Below are positions 25,188 to 34,381 of a stretch of DNA of 42,302 nucleotides, piece by piece (positions within the stretch are counted from its first letter, which is position 1; each line of letters opens with the position of its first letter). The translations under genes were made by a program, and so were the position numbers. This stretch comes from Phycisphaerae bacterium (GTDB lineage: Bacteria; Planctomycetota; Phycisphaerae; Sedimentisphaerales; Anaerobacaceae), in NCBI GenBank assembly GCA_028714255.1, contig JAQTMR010000019.1, forward strand, positions 1-42,302, given 5' to 3'. The notes below the pieces were generated by a model. That model was not told where the DNA came from, did no database searches, and was given only the letters and a program-made list of their open reading frames with translations.

Positions 25188-26099
25188 ATGAAGCTAATAA
25201 CATTTAAGAAAAACGCATCTATTTGTGTTGGTGTCCTGACCGACAAAGGCGTCGTGGATTTAACCGGCGATTTTCAAAGCGTAAAACATATCCTCGCCGG
25301 CGGCCCAGAAACCATCGAAAAAATCAGACTCATTATTGATAAATGTACGAAATTTATTGTTCCTTCTGTGGTGAAGCTTTTAGCTCCGGTTCCGAACCCT
25401 GCGAAAATCCTCGCGCTTGCGGGAAACTACAGCGAGCACATTACCGAGGTAGGCCTTACGCTTGGTCTGTCGGATTCGCCTTGCAAAACGACCGTACCCA
25501 GGCCGTTTATTATGCCCCCAACGGTGATAACAGGCTGCGATGAGGAAATTCAATGGCCTGCTTACAGCAAACAAATAGATTATGAAATCGAGCTTGCCGT
25601 CGTCATCGGAAAAGAAGCGAAATGTATAACTCCTCAAACTGCAAAGGAAGTAATCGCCGGCTACACAATCATAAACGACGTATCAGCTCGAAGTGTAACT
25701 TTCGCAGAGGGCAGAAAGAAAAGGCCCTGGGACGAATTTTATGACTGGCTCAACGGCAAATGGGCCGATGGCTTTATGCCGATGGGACCTTTCCTGCTTA
25801 CCGCAGATGAGGTTGAAGACCCGCAGAACCTGCAGATGACTCTCAAGGTAAATGGCGAAACCCGCCAGAATGCGAACACATCCGGAATGATTTTTGGTGT
25901 TTACCAGATAGTATCGTTTTTGAGTAATTTGATGACACTTCAGCCGGGCGATATCATAGCTACGGGGACACCCCATGGCGTGGCAATGGCCACCGGGAAA
26001 TTCCTCCGGGGCGGCGATAAAATCCAGTGCACCATCGAAAAACTCGGCACGCTGACAAACACCCTCGGCCCGAAACCAGAAAAATTCTACGAACGTTAG
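25188..26099 (+). CDS. Fumarylacetoacetate hydrolase family protein
   Basis: 303 residues. The catalytic metal ligands appear in QIDYEIELAVVIG (E133, E135), with IINDVSARSVTFAEG, KWADGFMPMGPFL, and the C-terminal GDIIATGTPHGVAM. FAH-family enzymes cleave carbon-carbon bonds of diketo acids or decarboxylate and isomerise related acids; 2-oxo-hept-3-ene-1,7-dioate hydratase-like and oxaloacetate decarboxylase activities occur in family members. The exact substrate cannot be told. The neighbours (a coiled-coil protein and rpoD) give no metabolic clue. The preceding 116 bases hold no obvious promoter. Confidence 0.88.
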   Translation: MKLITFKKNASICVGVLTDKGVVDLTGDFQSVKHILAGGPETIEKIRLIIDKCTKFIVPSVVKLLAPVPNPAKILALAGNYSEHITEVGLTLGLSDSPCKTTVPRPFIMPPTVITGCDEEIQWPAYSKQIDYEIELAVVIGKEAKCITPQTAKEVIAGYTIINDVSARSVTFAEGRKKRPWDEFYDWLNGKWADGFMPMGPFLLTADEVEDPQNLQMTLKVNGETRQNANTSGMIFGVYQIVSFLSNLMTLQPGDIIATGTPHGVAMATGKFLRGGDKIQCTIEKLGTLTNTLGPKPEKFYER

Positions 26100-26141
26100 C
26101 TCAATAAAAAATCGCGCTATACCAAATAGCTTATGGGCCGT

Positions 26142-27899
26142 TTATCTTGTTTTGTGGTCGATAAAGCCTTCGAGTCTTCGGCTCCTTACAGGATGCTGCA
26201 GCTTCCTTATGGCTTTCGCCTCGACCTGCCTGACACGCTCGCGTGTAACCTTGAAAATTCTGCCAACTTCTTCGAGTGTATAAGTATAGCCGTCGCCGAT
26301 TCCGTATCGCAGCTTGATAATCTCGCGTTCGCGATATGAAAGCGTTTTCAAAATCATATCGATTCTTTCCTTGAGCATCTCCTGCGTAGCAGAGGCCACC
26401 GGCGAGTCTATTTCGTCGTCTTCGATAAAGTCTCCGAAATAGCTGTCCTCACTTTCGCCTATGGGCCTGTCAAGACTGATTGGGTGCTTGGATATTTTCA
26501 CAACCCTGCCGGTCTCCTCTATGCTCATATTGGCTTCTTTGGCAAGCTCTTCAGTCGTTGGTTCCCTGCCTAATTTCTGAAGCAGAGTTTTGGTGGCGGT
26601 TCGCAGCCGGCTCATTGTCTCTATCATATGCACCGGAATACGAATCGTTCGTGCATGGTCGGCAATCGCTCTGGTGATTGCCTGACGAATCCACCATGTG
26701 GCGTAAGTGCTGAATTTATAGCCTCTGCGATATTCGTATTTATCGACCGCCCTCATCAGGCCGGTATTGCCTTCCTGGATTATATCCAGAAAACTCAAGC
26801 CCCGGTTTCGATACTTCTTGGCAATCGAGACCACCAGTCTGAGGTTCGCACTGGACAGTGTTCGTTTGGCGTGCTCGTACTGGTAAAAAACTCTTTCGAT
26901 GGCTCGCAGTCTTTTATCGAGCTGCTTTGGAGTTTCCATCGCCAGTTCCTGCAGGCCGGCCAGTTCCTGCTTCATCGCCTGGATATCTTCTGCCATTATA
27001 TCCTTCGTTGGTCCTGTGCTGATATTCTGCTCTAATTGATGCATTTTATGGCAGATGCCATGCAGCTTATTTTTCATCGGTTGGATTCTGCTTGTTCGCA
27101 GACTGAGTTCTTCCAGTAGCGTTGCGATTTTGCGTTTGTTTCTGTATATTCGTCTTAAATCTGACCTGCCGGGGCTTTTGATGCCGTCGTCGGGTGGGTT
27201 CAGCAGCCATTTCTTAAACAAACTTTGATTAATCTGCAGCAGTGTATTTACCGTTTGAAGGTTTCCCGGCAGCCGCTTCTTTATTACGGACCTGACGAGG
27301 TTTTCGGCAGTGCTTATCTTCATTGTTCTGTCGAAGCTCAACGTCCCGTCCTGAACATGTTCGAGTATCTCCACGGCGCCTCTGGTGCAATAATCGCATT
27401 CGAGCATTCTTCTTCTAAAACTCATACGCGCCAATTCTATCTTGCGGGCCAGCGCAATCTCACTTTCCCGTGTAAGCAGAGGAATCTCACCCATCTGGGT
27501 CAGGTATGTTCTTATGGGGTCATCGAACCGCCGGCTGCTTTCTGCGCCGACCAGTTGTTTTTCCAGCAGCTCATCCTCTTTGACATGGTCTTCTTCTTTA
27601 GCCGCTTCCGGCTCGCCTTCCGGAGTTTCGAATTCCTCTTTTTCCACATCGGCTTCATCGATGATGTTGATTCCCATTTCATCCAGAGTCGCCAGTAAGC
27701 TGTCCAGACGGTCAGGAGTGACAAGCTCCTCGGGCAGGTCTTCGTTCATTTCCTCGTAAGTAAGATACCCTTTTCGCTTGCCTTTTTCGGTAATTGCTTT
27801 TATTTGCTGTTCAGCATCTTTGGTTTTCGTGCTGCTTGTCGAGAAGCTGGTCTCGTCGGAAGAATCTGGTTTGTTTGCTTTTATTCTTTTTCTTGCCAC
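26142..27899 (-). CDS. rpoD: Primary RNA polymerase sigma factor RpoD (sigma-70)
   Basis: 585 residues from the GTG at 27899, chosen because AAGGA stands eight bases upstream; the ATG at 27920 has no such site. Region 1.1 is present near residues 40-100, region 1.2 at [20 protein letters not shown], region 2 at [19 protein letters not shown] and [20 protein letters not shown], region 3 after it, and region 4 at [20 protein letters not shown]. All parts of a housekeeping group 1 sigma factor are there. Downstream of dnaG, forming the classical dnaG-rpoD pair. Confidence 0.97.
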   Translation of the reverse strand: MARKRIKANKPDSSDETSFSTSSTKTKDAEQQIKAITEKGKRKGYLTYEEMNEDLPEELVTPDRLDSLLATLDEMGINIIDEADVEKEEFETPEGEPEAAKEEDHVKEDELLEKQLVGAESSRRFDDPIRTYLTQMGEIPLLTRESEIALARKIELARMSFRRRMLECDYCTRGAVEILEHVQDGTLSFDRTMKISTAENLVRSVIKKRLPGNLQTVNTLLQINQSLFKKWLLNPPDDGIKSPGRSDLRRIYRNKRKIATLLEELSLRTSRIQPMKNKLHGICHKMHQLEQNISTGPTKDIMAEDIQAMKQELAGLQELAMETPKQLDKRLRAIERVFYQYEHAKRTLSSANLRLVVSIAKKYRNRGLSFLDIIQEGNTGLMRAVDKYEYRRGYKFSTYATWWIRQAITRAIADHARTIRIPVHMIETMSRLRTATKTLLQKLGREPTTEELAKEANMSIEETGRVVKISKHPISLDRPIGESEDSYFGDFIEDDEIDSPVASATQEMLKERIDMILKTLSYREREIIKLRYGIGDGYTYTLEEVGRIFKVTRERVRQVEAKAIRKLQHPVRSRRLEGFIDHKTR

Positions 27900-27947
27900 A
27901 GTTAGTATCCTTATGCACAATTTATGAAATATTAAGCTGTTTGTTCG

Positions 27948-29747
27948 CTATGTCATTCCTATACTGCGTGGATTTTGTTTCCCCGTATTTTCGAGGACTC
28001 GTTTTAGAAACTGCCGTTCGTCTATCGCTTTAATATCCGTTTTTCTTGCCTGCGCCTTGTGTCGGCCTATCGCTTCCATCGCCCCGGCTAAACGGGAATC
28101 GAAATTGCCTTTTGCTTCTCCCGATTCTGCCAGTTCCACGATAAAACCGCCTGCCTCCGGCGATTCTACCTTCGTTAGTATCTCCGCAAGACTCGTTTCA
28201 GGTTTGGCGTTTAGCGCTTCGAATAATATCGATGCCGTTTGCCTAAGTGTCGGGACATCAAAATCCTCGGCTGTGATTTTTCCTCTTACAGTTTCGAACA
28301 GTCTCGGCTTGTTCAGCAGCACCTCCAGAATTTCCCGTTGTGCTATGGCAAAGAAACCGTCGCCCAAATCCACGCTGCGCACTTTTTGGTTTTCCACATT
28401 GTAGCTCGCGGTTTTTGCCGACCTTCCGATTCTTTTGTTCAGCTCGACGTTTATTTCTTTGCTGTCCAGGCCGATAATCTTCGAAAGACGGTTGACTATC
28501 AGCCCTCGCTCTATAACCGCCAGATTACCCGACCGTAAGCTTGTCGCTATTGTTTGCAAAAACTCTTCGATAGCTGCCTTTCTGCCGGCCAGTGTCTCAT
28601 CTTTGCCGAAGCTCTCGGCTAATCTGTTCCATTTGAACTGGAAGACATCGATGGCCTCATCTGTCAATTGCTCGAACCGTTCTTTGCCCGCCGCTAAAAT
28701 AAAATCACACGGGTCTTTCCCCTGTGGCACCGAAGCCATCGCGATATCCGTATGCTGTGTCAGACAAACCTCCAAAGCCCTGTTAGCGGCCTCCATACCT
28801 GCGATGTCGCTGTCGAAAACCAAAACTATTTTTTTTGCGTATCGCCGCAGAATTCGCCCGTGCCCGGACGTAAAGCTGGTGCCTAAAGTCGCGACCACGT
28901 TATTACAGCCCTTGCTGTGTGTCATTATAACGTCGGTATAACCTTCCACGACAACCGCTGTACCCGTCGAGACAATCTTGTGCCGGGCTTGTTCGAGGCC
29001 GTATAGAGTATTGCTTTTGTCGAACAGAACCGTTGTCGGCGAATTTATATATTTAGCGCCCTTTTCATCCAGCGTCCGTCCCCCGAAGCCGATTACCCTG
29101 CCCGTTACGTCGGTAATAGTGAACATTAACCTATTAACGAATTTATCACTTAGTCCTCCGCCTGCTTGTCCCGCAACAAGTCCCGCCTGCTGCAAAAGTT
29201 TTACGGGTATATTTTTTGCGTTTGCGGCTTTGAGCAAATCGTCCTGCGAACTGACAGCCAGACCCAGCCGCCATTTTTTAACGCTCTCGGGCGTGATTTG
29301 TCTTTGAGCAAGATATTCCCGTGCGAACTTGCCTTTTTTTTCGTCACGGAGATTCGCCTCGAAGTATTTCGCCGCCCACTCATTGACCCTCGCCAGCATG
29401 TTAGGGTCGATATCCGAATCACTGGTTTTGGGTTTGAAATCCCCTGTCCTGGGTTTTATTTTTATACCAGCGCGCTCGGCTAATCTTTCTATCGCGCCGG
29501 AAAAAGACAGACCTTCCCGCATCTGGACGAACTTAAAAACATCGCCGCCGGCTCCGCAGGCAAAGCACTTGAATATCTGCTTGACGGCGTTGACATTCAT
29601 ACTCGGACGGTGGTCCTCGTGGAATGGACATAGGCCCACCATTTCTCTGCCCTTTTTAACCAGATTCACGTGCTCGCTTATTACGTCAACGATATCGTTG
29701 GCCTGTTGAACCTGATTAACTATTGATTGGTCGAAAAAACCTGCCAT
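27948..29747 (-). CDS. dnaG: DNA primase DnaG
   Basis: 599 residues. The N-terminal CHC2 zinc finger has C40, H43, C61 and C64 (LCPFHEDHRPSM, KCFACGAGGD). The TOPRIM catalytic core follows, with VVVEGYTDVIMTHSKG and VFDSDIAGMEAANRA. A C-terminal helicase-interacting region is about 150 residues long. It makes RNA primers for replication. ATG start at 29747. The stop lies 48 bases before the rpoD start, so they form one operon. The 221-base leader upstream contains a stable hairpin, CGGGCG and CGCCCG at 29793-29810. Confidence 0.97.
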   Translation of the reverse strand: MAGFFDQSIVNQVQQANDIVDVISEHVNLVKKGREMVGLCPFHEDHRPSMNVNAVKQIFKCFACGAGGDVFKFVQMREGLSFSGAIERLAERAGIKIKPRTGDFKPKTSDSDIDPNMLARVNEWAAKYFEANLRDEKKGKFAREYLAQRQITPESVKKWRLGLAVSSQDDLLKAANAKNIPVKLLQQAGLVAGQAGGGLSDKFVNRLMFTITDVTGRVIGFGGRTLDEKGAKYINSPTTVLFDKSNTLYGLEQARHKIVSTGTAVVVEGYTDVIMTHSKGCNNVVATLGTSFTSGHGRILRRYAKKIVLVFDSDIAGMEAANRALEVCLTQHTDIAMASVPQGKDPCDFILAAGKERFEQLTDEAIDVFQFKWNRLAESFGKDETLAGRKAAIEEFLQTIATSLRSGNLAVIERGLIVNRLSKIIGLDSKEINVELNKRIGRSAKTASYNVENQKVRSVDLGDGFFAIAQREILEVLLNKPRLFETVRGKITAEDFDVPTLRQTASILFEALNAKPETSLAEILTKVESPEAGGFIVELAESGEAKGNFDSRLAGAMEAIGRHKAQARKTDIKAIDERQFLKRVLENTGKQNPRSIGMT

Positions 29748-29968
29748 TGTCTTTAATTGCTTGTCCTTTATGGAGGAGACTGCTTACACCCTCGGGCGGC
29801 TGTTCGCCCGGTTCTCTTAGTACTTTTGGTGAGAAGTTCGTCCCAAACCGCCACCCATCGACTCAGCTTGTAATGGTTGGCTACACTAAATATAGTCCGA
29901 TTTGGCGAAAAGTCAAGTCCTGTCCCAAAACCCCACTTCTAATACTATTAAAGCCGTTTTTTGCCCGT

Positions 29969-30640
29969 TTAGACACTTGGCCTAATGAGACGGTTGGACG
30001 GCAAAACTTTGAACCAGTCCTCTCGGCGAAACGAAACCAAAACCCAGATAAAGACAGAGACAACCAGGCCAAACGTCAGGTTGCTGGCAAAAACTTGTAT
30101 CGTAAGAAGCAGAGCCTTGTTCCAAAATGGACTCAAGACCACTATAGAGAGCGGTTCTTTGTTAAGGCCGTAGGTAATCCAAATAGCAAGCTTAAGAACA
30201 ATAAAAGCGTGTATCAAAATCATTCCCCACAGCAGCGCCCATCCTTTTCGTCTCCATGGAATCGGCCCGGCCAGAATTAAAGCGGTCAGAAACGCTGCAT
30301 ATATGTAGCCCTCCCGACGGCTGTTATGGTCTATGTGTCCGACCGGCAGCATTTTGTCAACTGGGCCTGTTTGGTCTCGATTATAGAAGATAATCCTTAT
30401 ATCGTTTTCTACATCGCTTAGCGGTTGAAAACGAACGACTCCTTCAGGTGTGAGTGATTCAAATAAGAAAGCAACCCCTGTCCTGTAAAGTTTTGAATAG
30501 GCTGCTGCCAATGCCAGGCCCGGCCAGGGAACCATCAGCGGCACATAAATAAGCACAAACGCGCAGAAAAATCCTATGATGTGCTTAGTTGAGATTGGCT
30601 TGATATGTACCGTGTCGATATTTGATTTTGCGTTGCCCAT
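29969..30640 (-). CDS. Membrane protein associated with exosortase H
   Basis: 223 residues from the ATG at 30640, which lies inside the end of the exosortase gene (67-base overlap). An ATG at 30694 would add 18 residues but has no binding site. About five hydrophobic segments (IIGFFCAFVLIYVPLMVPWP, then YIYAAFLTALILAGPIPW, ALLWGMILIHAFIVLKLAIW and ALLLTIQVFASNLTFGLVVS) surround a periplasmic loop. Exosortase H genes are often followed by a membrane protein of this size, thought to be part of the same machine. No catalytic residues are visible. The overlap points to coupled expression. Confidence 0.72.
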   Translation of the reverse strand: MGNAKSNIDTVHIKPISTKHIIGFFCAFVLIYVPLMVPWPGLALAAAYSKLYRTGVAFLFESLTPEGVVRFQPLSDVENDIRIIFYNRDQTGPVDKMLPVGHIDHNSRREGYIYAAFLTALILAGPIPWRRKGWALLWGMILIHAFIVLKLAIWITYGLNKEPLSIVVLSPFWNKALLLTIQVFASNLTFGLVVSVFIWVLVSFRREDWFKVLPSNRLIRPSV

Positions 30641-31221
30641 CGCAGCCACACAATCCAAAACAAGACAGCGAAAAATATAAATAGGGCCTGCCATACATCG
30701 AGGTGCATAATCTCAACAGCCCTGGGAAAATAAACACCAATCAGAAACAGGCTCACTATCCTTACGAAGTTAAGAATGCCTAAAAGCAGTGACCCTGCTA
30801 TAAGGCCGGGAATCTTTCTCAAAAAAGGTACCGGAAAGGCCAGAACAGCGCAGAAGAATAAAGCAATTGGTTCGATGCCGTCACATCCCGGAGCAACACA
30901 GACAGAGAAACTTGGTGAAGAGATGGACGAGCCTGCGACAGTAATATCCTGGCCGAGAAAAGACAATATAGCGCCTGATACCCTGGCATTGAAGGGAAGA
31001 TAAGAAAGCAGAAAATCCCTTTGGTAAAATGGCGTAAATACCGCAAACGCATAAAACAGTCCCATCAGAACACCGAAAATAAGTAAAAACACCATTACAG
31101 AATGTCGAGAGAACCAACCTGTTGCGGCCTCGAAAATAGACCTCTTTTCGTCTTTATCAGCCTTTTTCTTCGGACCGCAAACTACGGCCCGTTTAGGCCG
31201 CCTTCTTTTCTTTCGACTCAT
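30574..31221 (-). CDS. xrtH: Exosortase H (XrtH), IPTLxxWG-CTERM-specific
   Basis: 215 residues with about six transmembrane segments. The exosortase triad is C113 in APGCDGIEPI, R154 in NFVRIVSLF and H173 in IMHLDVWQ, spaced as in the family. A basic cytosolic N-terminus (MSRKKRRRPKR) is unusual but common in planctomycetes. Exosortase H recognises IPTLxxWG-type tails, and the gene just upstream encodes one, so substrate and enzyme sit side by side. ATG at 31221. Confidence 0.92.
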   Translation of the reverse strand: MSRKKRRRPKRAVVCGPKKKADKDEKRSIFEAATGWFSRHSVMVFLLIFGVLMGLFYAFAVFTPFYQRDFLLSYLPFNARVSGAILSFLGQDITVAGSSISSPSFSVCVAPGCDGIEPIALFFCAVLAFPVPFLRKIPGLIAGSLLLGILNFVRIVSLFLIGVYFPRAVEIMHLDVWQALFIFFAVLFWIVWLRWATQNQISTRYISSQSQLSTS

Positions 31222-31339
31222 TGGTGTTGATGCTTCCTTCCTTACAAGTTGTTAGGAAACAAGCGCAGACTCAAGCTCTTCCTTTAGAGTCTGTCTTCTT
31301 ACGCTTTTTTACGCAAACCGCAGTAACTTCCGTTACTGG

Positions 31340-32221
31340 TTATGTTACCACAGTTTTTCTTCTCTTAATAATAACCGCACCAGCTGCCACCAATAGCGCC
31401 GCCATAATAATCAGACCCCATTCGGAAACCGTAGGGATACTGGAAGCCGACGGCAGTTCCGATTGGAAAAAAACATGACCTGCCCCTAATTCAGGGTTGC
31501 CAATGAACCGCACACGTGCCGATACGACGATGTGTGTGCTTAGTGGCGCAATCGGGACATTTGCGATTCTAATCGTTTCATCCGGACTCATATCAAAGCT
31601 GCCTGGTAAGTTGCTCCACAGGATAGTTACGTTCTCTCCGTTCAGATTTTCCAAAGGCACTGGTTCGGACACAAAAGCGTAATTTACCTCGTCGATGGTG
31701 ATGCCAGGGTTATTAAACGGTGATGTTATGTTGATTCCAATAACGTCCTCGCTGACAAAGACAACCTCAGGCTTCGCACAAGCAGGGGCGATAGCAACGG
31801 GTTCCCCATCTTGCGTGATCACGACATGTGACATCTTGAAACCATCTGGCAGCTTATCTAAATCAAGTTTCACACCGAGGTGGATCTTATTAGTAGCCTG
31901 CGGATCGTTCGGAACAGGACCTTCCCACCGGACGACCCCCACTGGTACGCTATCGACCATCGCATCTCCATATGTGGGGCCGGTAAATCCAGGGTGATTG
32001 TAAGATTCAGCGTTCGCAGCCTGGATTTGGGCACCAGTCGCTCCGGCGAAGAGAAAGTCGATATCATTTCCAGCAATCCCGGACGTATTATATAGATCCT
32101 TATTGAACCACTTAATGTTTGCTGCATTCGCATCCTGGTAAAAGGAAAAGACGCAACTAAGAAAAAGCGGAATGAACATCAGGATCCTGTAGTTCTTTTG
32201 TATTGAATATTTGCTTTTCAT
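31340..32221 (-). CDS. Secreted protein with IPTL-CTERM sorting signal, probable XrtH substrate
   Basis: 293 residues. An N-terminal signal peptide (about 1-34) leads to a beta-rich domain of unknown function. The C-terminal signal is IPTVSEWGLIIMAALLVAAG followed by a basic anchor (IPTV at about 262). The core fits the IPTLxxWG rule except for a Val at the Leu position. AAGGAG ribosome binding site ten bases before the ATG. The neighbouring exosortase is the obvious processing enzyme. What the mature protein does is unknown. Confidence 0.85.
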   Translation of the reverse strand: MKSKYSIQKNYRILMFIPLFLSCVFSFYQDANAANIKWFNKDLYNTSGIAGNDIDFLFAGATGAQIQAANAESYNHPGFTGPTYGDAMVDSVPVGVVRWEGPVPNDPQATNKIHLGVKLDLDKLPDGFKMSHVVITQDGEPVAIAPACAKPEVVFVSEDVIGINITSPFNNPGITIDEVNYAFVSEPVPLENLNGENVTILWSNLPGSFDMSPDETIRIANVPIAPLSTHIVVSARVRFIGNPELGAGHVFFQSELPSASSIPTVSEWGLIIMAALLVAAGAVIIKRRKTVVT

Positions 32222-32565
32222 TTTCTTTTATCTCCTTTTTATTCAAGTTAACTTGGCTTTGCTCCGGGGCATAATGCCCAGCCCCAATATGATAGTTTGT
32301 TATAGTGGTCTTGATTTGCTCATATCATCCTCCCTTCCGTTTTAAAGGATTACTTAATGAGAAAACCGCATTTTTTGTGGTGATGGAGGGGAAGCTTGCC
32401 GGAAAACAGAGCAAAATTTTCCCCAACTCCTCTGTTACAGCATGCCATAAATTTTGAGCGATTCAGGTGTGATTGTCAACAAAATTATCGAAGCTTTTAG
32501 ACCTTGTTAATTTGGGGTAAATAGTTGTTGGGAAAAAGCGATTTTTTGTTAAAAACAACCGGTCT
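32222..32565. other. Intergenic region before the IPTL protein
   Basis: This 344-base gap holds the upstream region of the IPTL gene (minus strand) and the end of tatD. Near the IPTL start are two perfect palindromes listed separately. The rest has AT-rich stretches and a 7-codon frame (MSKSRPL) preceded by GGAGG, which is probably fortuitous. No -24/-12 sigma-54 promoter was seen despite the rpoN gene in the window. Confidence 0.4.
32244..32279. promoter_or_regulatory. Two perfect palindromes before the IPTL-CTERM gene
   Basis: CAAGTTAACTTG (32244-32255) and GGGCATAATGCCC (32267-32279) lie 12 bases apart, between the likely transcription start and the ribosome binding site. Perfect short palindromes here could be operator sites or a leader hairpin. 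Confidence 0.4.
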
Positions 32566-33339
32566 TTAACCAGGTAGACCGAAAAATGTTTTGCTCGTGG
32601 CGGTTACGGCTTCTGCGAAATCAGCCAAATTCATCTTCTTCAGTTCAGCCAATCGTCTGGCCGTGTGAACCATCAGGGCCGGCTCATTTGTCTTTTGCTT
32701 TCGCATCGGCTCAGGTGACATAAACGGGCAATCCGTTTCAACCATCATTCTATCCAAGGGTACGATTCGGGCTGCATCCCTAAGGGCGTCAGCGTTTTTG
32801 AATGTCACCACACCTGTGAAGGAAATATAAAAGCCTTTATCGAGGATGATTTTGGCCTGTTCCGCGGAGCCGGAGAAACAATGAAAGACGATCTTTTTAG
32901 CGTCTTTGAATTTATCTAAAACACCAATCGTTTCATCGAAAGCCTCCCGACAATGAATAATAGCCGGCAGGTTCATCTCCGCAGCGATTTTAAGGTGCTC
33001 GGCAAATACCTTTCTTTGTTCTTCGTGCGACGAGAAATTGTAATGGTAATCCAGCCCCGTCTCGCCGATAGCGACTATCTTTTTATGTTGTGCAAGTCCC
33101 CGCAGCTCTTTGAATGTGTCCGCCGTTACAGTTCTCGCATCGTGCGGATGAACTCCGACAGCCGCACACATTTTTTCGAATCTCTCGGTAAGCTCCGCCG
33201 CCTTTCGGCTGTCAGCCAAATCAGTACCCACAGTTATCCAGCCCGTAACGCCAGCGTCGATACTCCGCCGGATGACCGGAGTGATGTCTTCTCCGAACTG
33301 CTCAAACGTCAAATGGCAATGTGTGTCAATCAATTCCAT
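32566..33339 (-). CDS. tatD: TatD family metal-dependent hydrolase
   Basis: 257 residues with the full TatD set: the first metal motif IDTHCHL, VGVHPHDAR, GETGLDYHYN, PAIIHCREA, FHCFSGSAEQA, and the final VETDCPFMSPEPMR. TatD proteins are divalent-metal DNases or RNases (3'-5') thought to work in RNA or DNA quality control. Four bases after the yraN gene, in the tail of the translation block; such placement is common and does not show partnership. Confidence 0.95.
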   Translation of the reverse strand: MELIDTHCHLTFEQFGEDITPVIRRSIDAGVTGWITVGTDLADSRKAAELTERFEKMCAAVGVHPHDARTVTADTFKELRGLAQHKKIVAIGETGLDYHYNFSSHEEQRKVFAEHLKIAAEMNLPAIIHCREAFDETIGVLDKFKDAKKIVFHCFSGSAEQAKIILDKGFYISFTGVVTFKNADALRDAARIVPLDRMMVETDCPFMSPEPMRKQKTNEPALMVHTARRLAELKKMNLADFAEAVTATSKTFFGLPG

Positions 33340-33342
33340 AAG

Positions 33343-33744
33343 TTACGGCACAAATGCGTTTTCGTAGTGTCTTATCTGGGGCCGGCCTTTTTGCCCCAGA
33401 ACTATCGCGACAACATCGAAGCGTAAAGGCCTGTCTTTTATATTATTAGTTGCTAAAAAATAGCGGGCAGCTCTGTTCATTCGGGTTTTTTTGGCAGCGG
33501 TGATAGCCGATTCAGCAGAGGTGAGGTCTTCATCCGTTCTGGTTTTTACCTCGACAAAAACAACGGCCCCATCGGTATCGACCATAATCAAATCAATTTC
33601 ACCGCTCTTGCAGGAAAAGTTACGGGCGAGTTTCTTAAAACCTTTCTTTTTCAGAAAGCCCTCGCAGTGTTTTTCACCCCATTTGCCGAGGCTCTTTTTA
33701 TCAGCCAACAGTTTGTTTCTGCTCGGCAGCCAGTCCATCATCAT
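33343..33744 (-). CDS. YraN family protein (UPF0102)
   Basis: 133 residues from the first of three consecutive ATG codons at 33744. The frame stays open 60 codons further upstream, but that part overlaps rplS and does not look like the family. The endonuclease-like core is GEKHCEGFLKKKG, GEIDLIMVD and VFVEVKTR, the restriction-nuclease-fold motif D-(E)xK. YraN proteins often follow rplS and rnhB. Function is unproven; DNA repair or Holliday junction roles have been proposed. Confidence 0.92.
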   Translation of the reverse strand: MMMDWLPSRNKLLADKKSLGKWGEKHCEGFLKKKGFKKLARNFSCKSGEIDLIMVDTDGAVVFVEVKTRTDEDLTSAESAITAAKKTRMNRAARYFLATNNIKDRPLRFDVVAIVLGQKGRPQIRHYENAFVP

Positions 33745-33802
33745 ATTGATTATTGGTAGTTGACGGATTGAAAAAGCGTTAAGAATAACAATAGAAAAAT
33801 AA

Positions 33803-34171
33803 TTATTCGGTAACGGTATGCTCACCATACCTGTGAGCCAGCCTGACCGACTTACCTGTTCGCTCGCGGAGGTAATACAATTTTGCGCGTCTTGATTTAC
33901 CGCTTCGAACCGGCCGTATATCAACTACGTTTGGCGAATGAAGCGGGAAGATTCGCTCTACTCCCTCTTCATCCACGATTCGCCGCACCGTAAAGGTCTC
34001 GTTGATTCCGCGACCTCTGCGGGCGATTACTGTTCCGCTGAATGTCTGTATGCGCTCTTTGTCGCCTTCTTTGATTCTGCACTTCACATCTACGATATCG
34101 CCTATTTCAAAATGCGGTATATCTTTTTTCAGCGACTTCTTCTCAATGGCATCCAGTATTTGCGTTTTCAC
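33803..34171 (-). CDS. rplS: Large ribosomal subunit protein bL19
   Basis: 122 residues, the normal size. Signature stretches: FEIGDIVDVKCRIKEGDKER, FSGTVIARRGRGINETFTVR, and FPLHSPNVVDIRPVRSGKSR. bL19 sits at the subunit interface. In most bacteria rplS follows trmD directly; here a 2-kb methyltransferase/ATP-grasp gene intervenes. Confidence 0.98.
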   Translation of the reverse strand: MKTQILDAIEKKSLKKDIPHFEIGDIVDVKCRIKEGDKERIQTFSGTVIARRGRGINETFTVRRIVDEEGVERIFPLHSPNVVDIRPVRSGKSRRAKLYYLRERTGKSVRLAHRYGEHTVTE

Positions 34172-34381
34172 TGGTACATCTCCTTGTTATTATCAATAGG
34201 ACTTACTAAGCGGATAAATTGCTTCGCTTTTTATGACAAACCCTGGTGAAATTACAAACCGGTATTTTAACGACCTTTTATCATAAGGGCAAGCAATTTT
34301 TGAAAAATAGTGGTTTTTAGCCCGTTTCGGCCGTAAATCTGCTCCTTTGGCCGTAACCAGAATGGGCCGTCCGCCGCATGG

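Noticed and set aside
27225-27698. Plus-strand open frames opposite rpoD and dnaG
   Set aside because: They lie entirely within well-supported essential genes and encode no recognisable protein.
32222-32565. Sigma-54 promoter before the IPTL or PEP-CTERM genes
   Set aside because: I looked for TGGCAC-n5-TTGC on both strands upstream of these genes because rpoN is in the window, and saw none.
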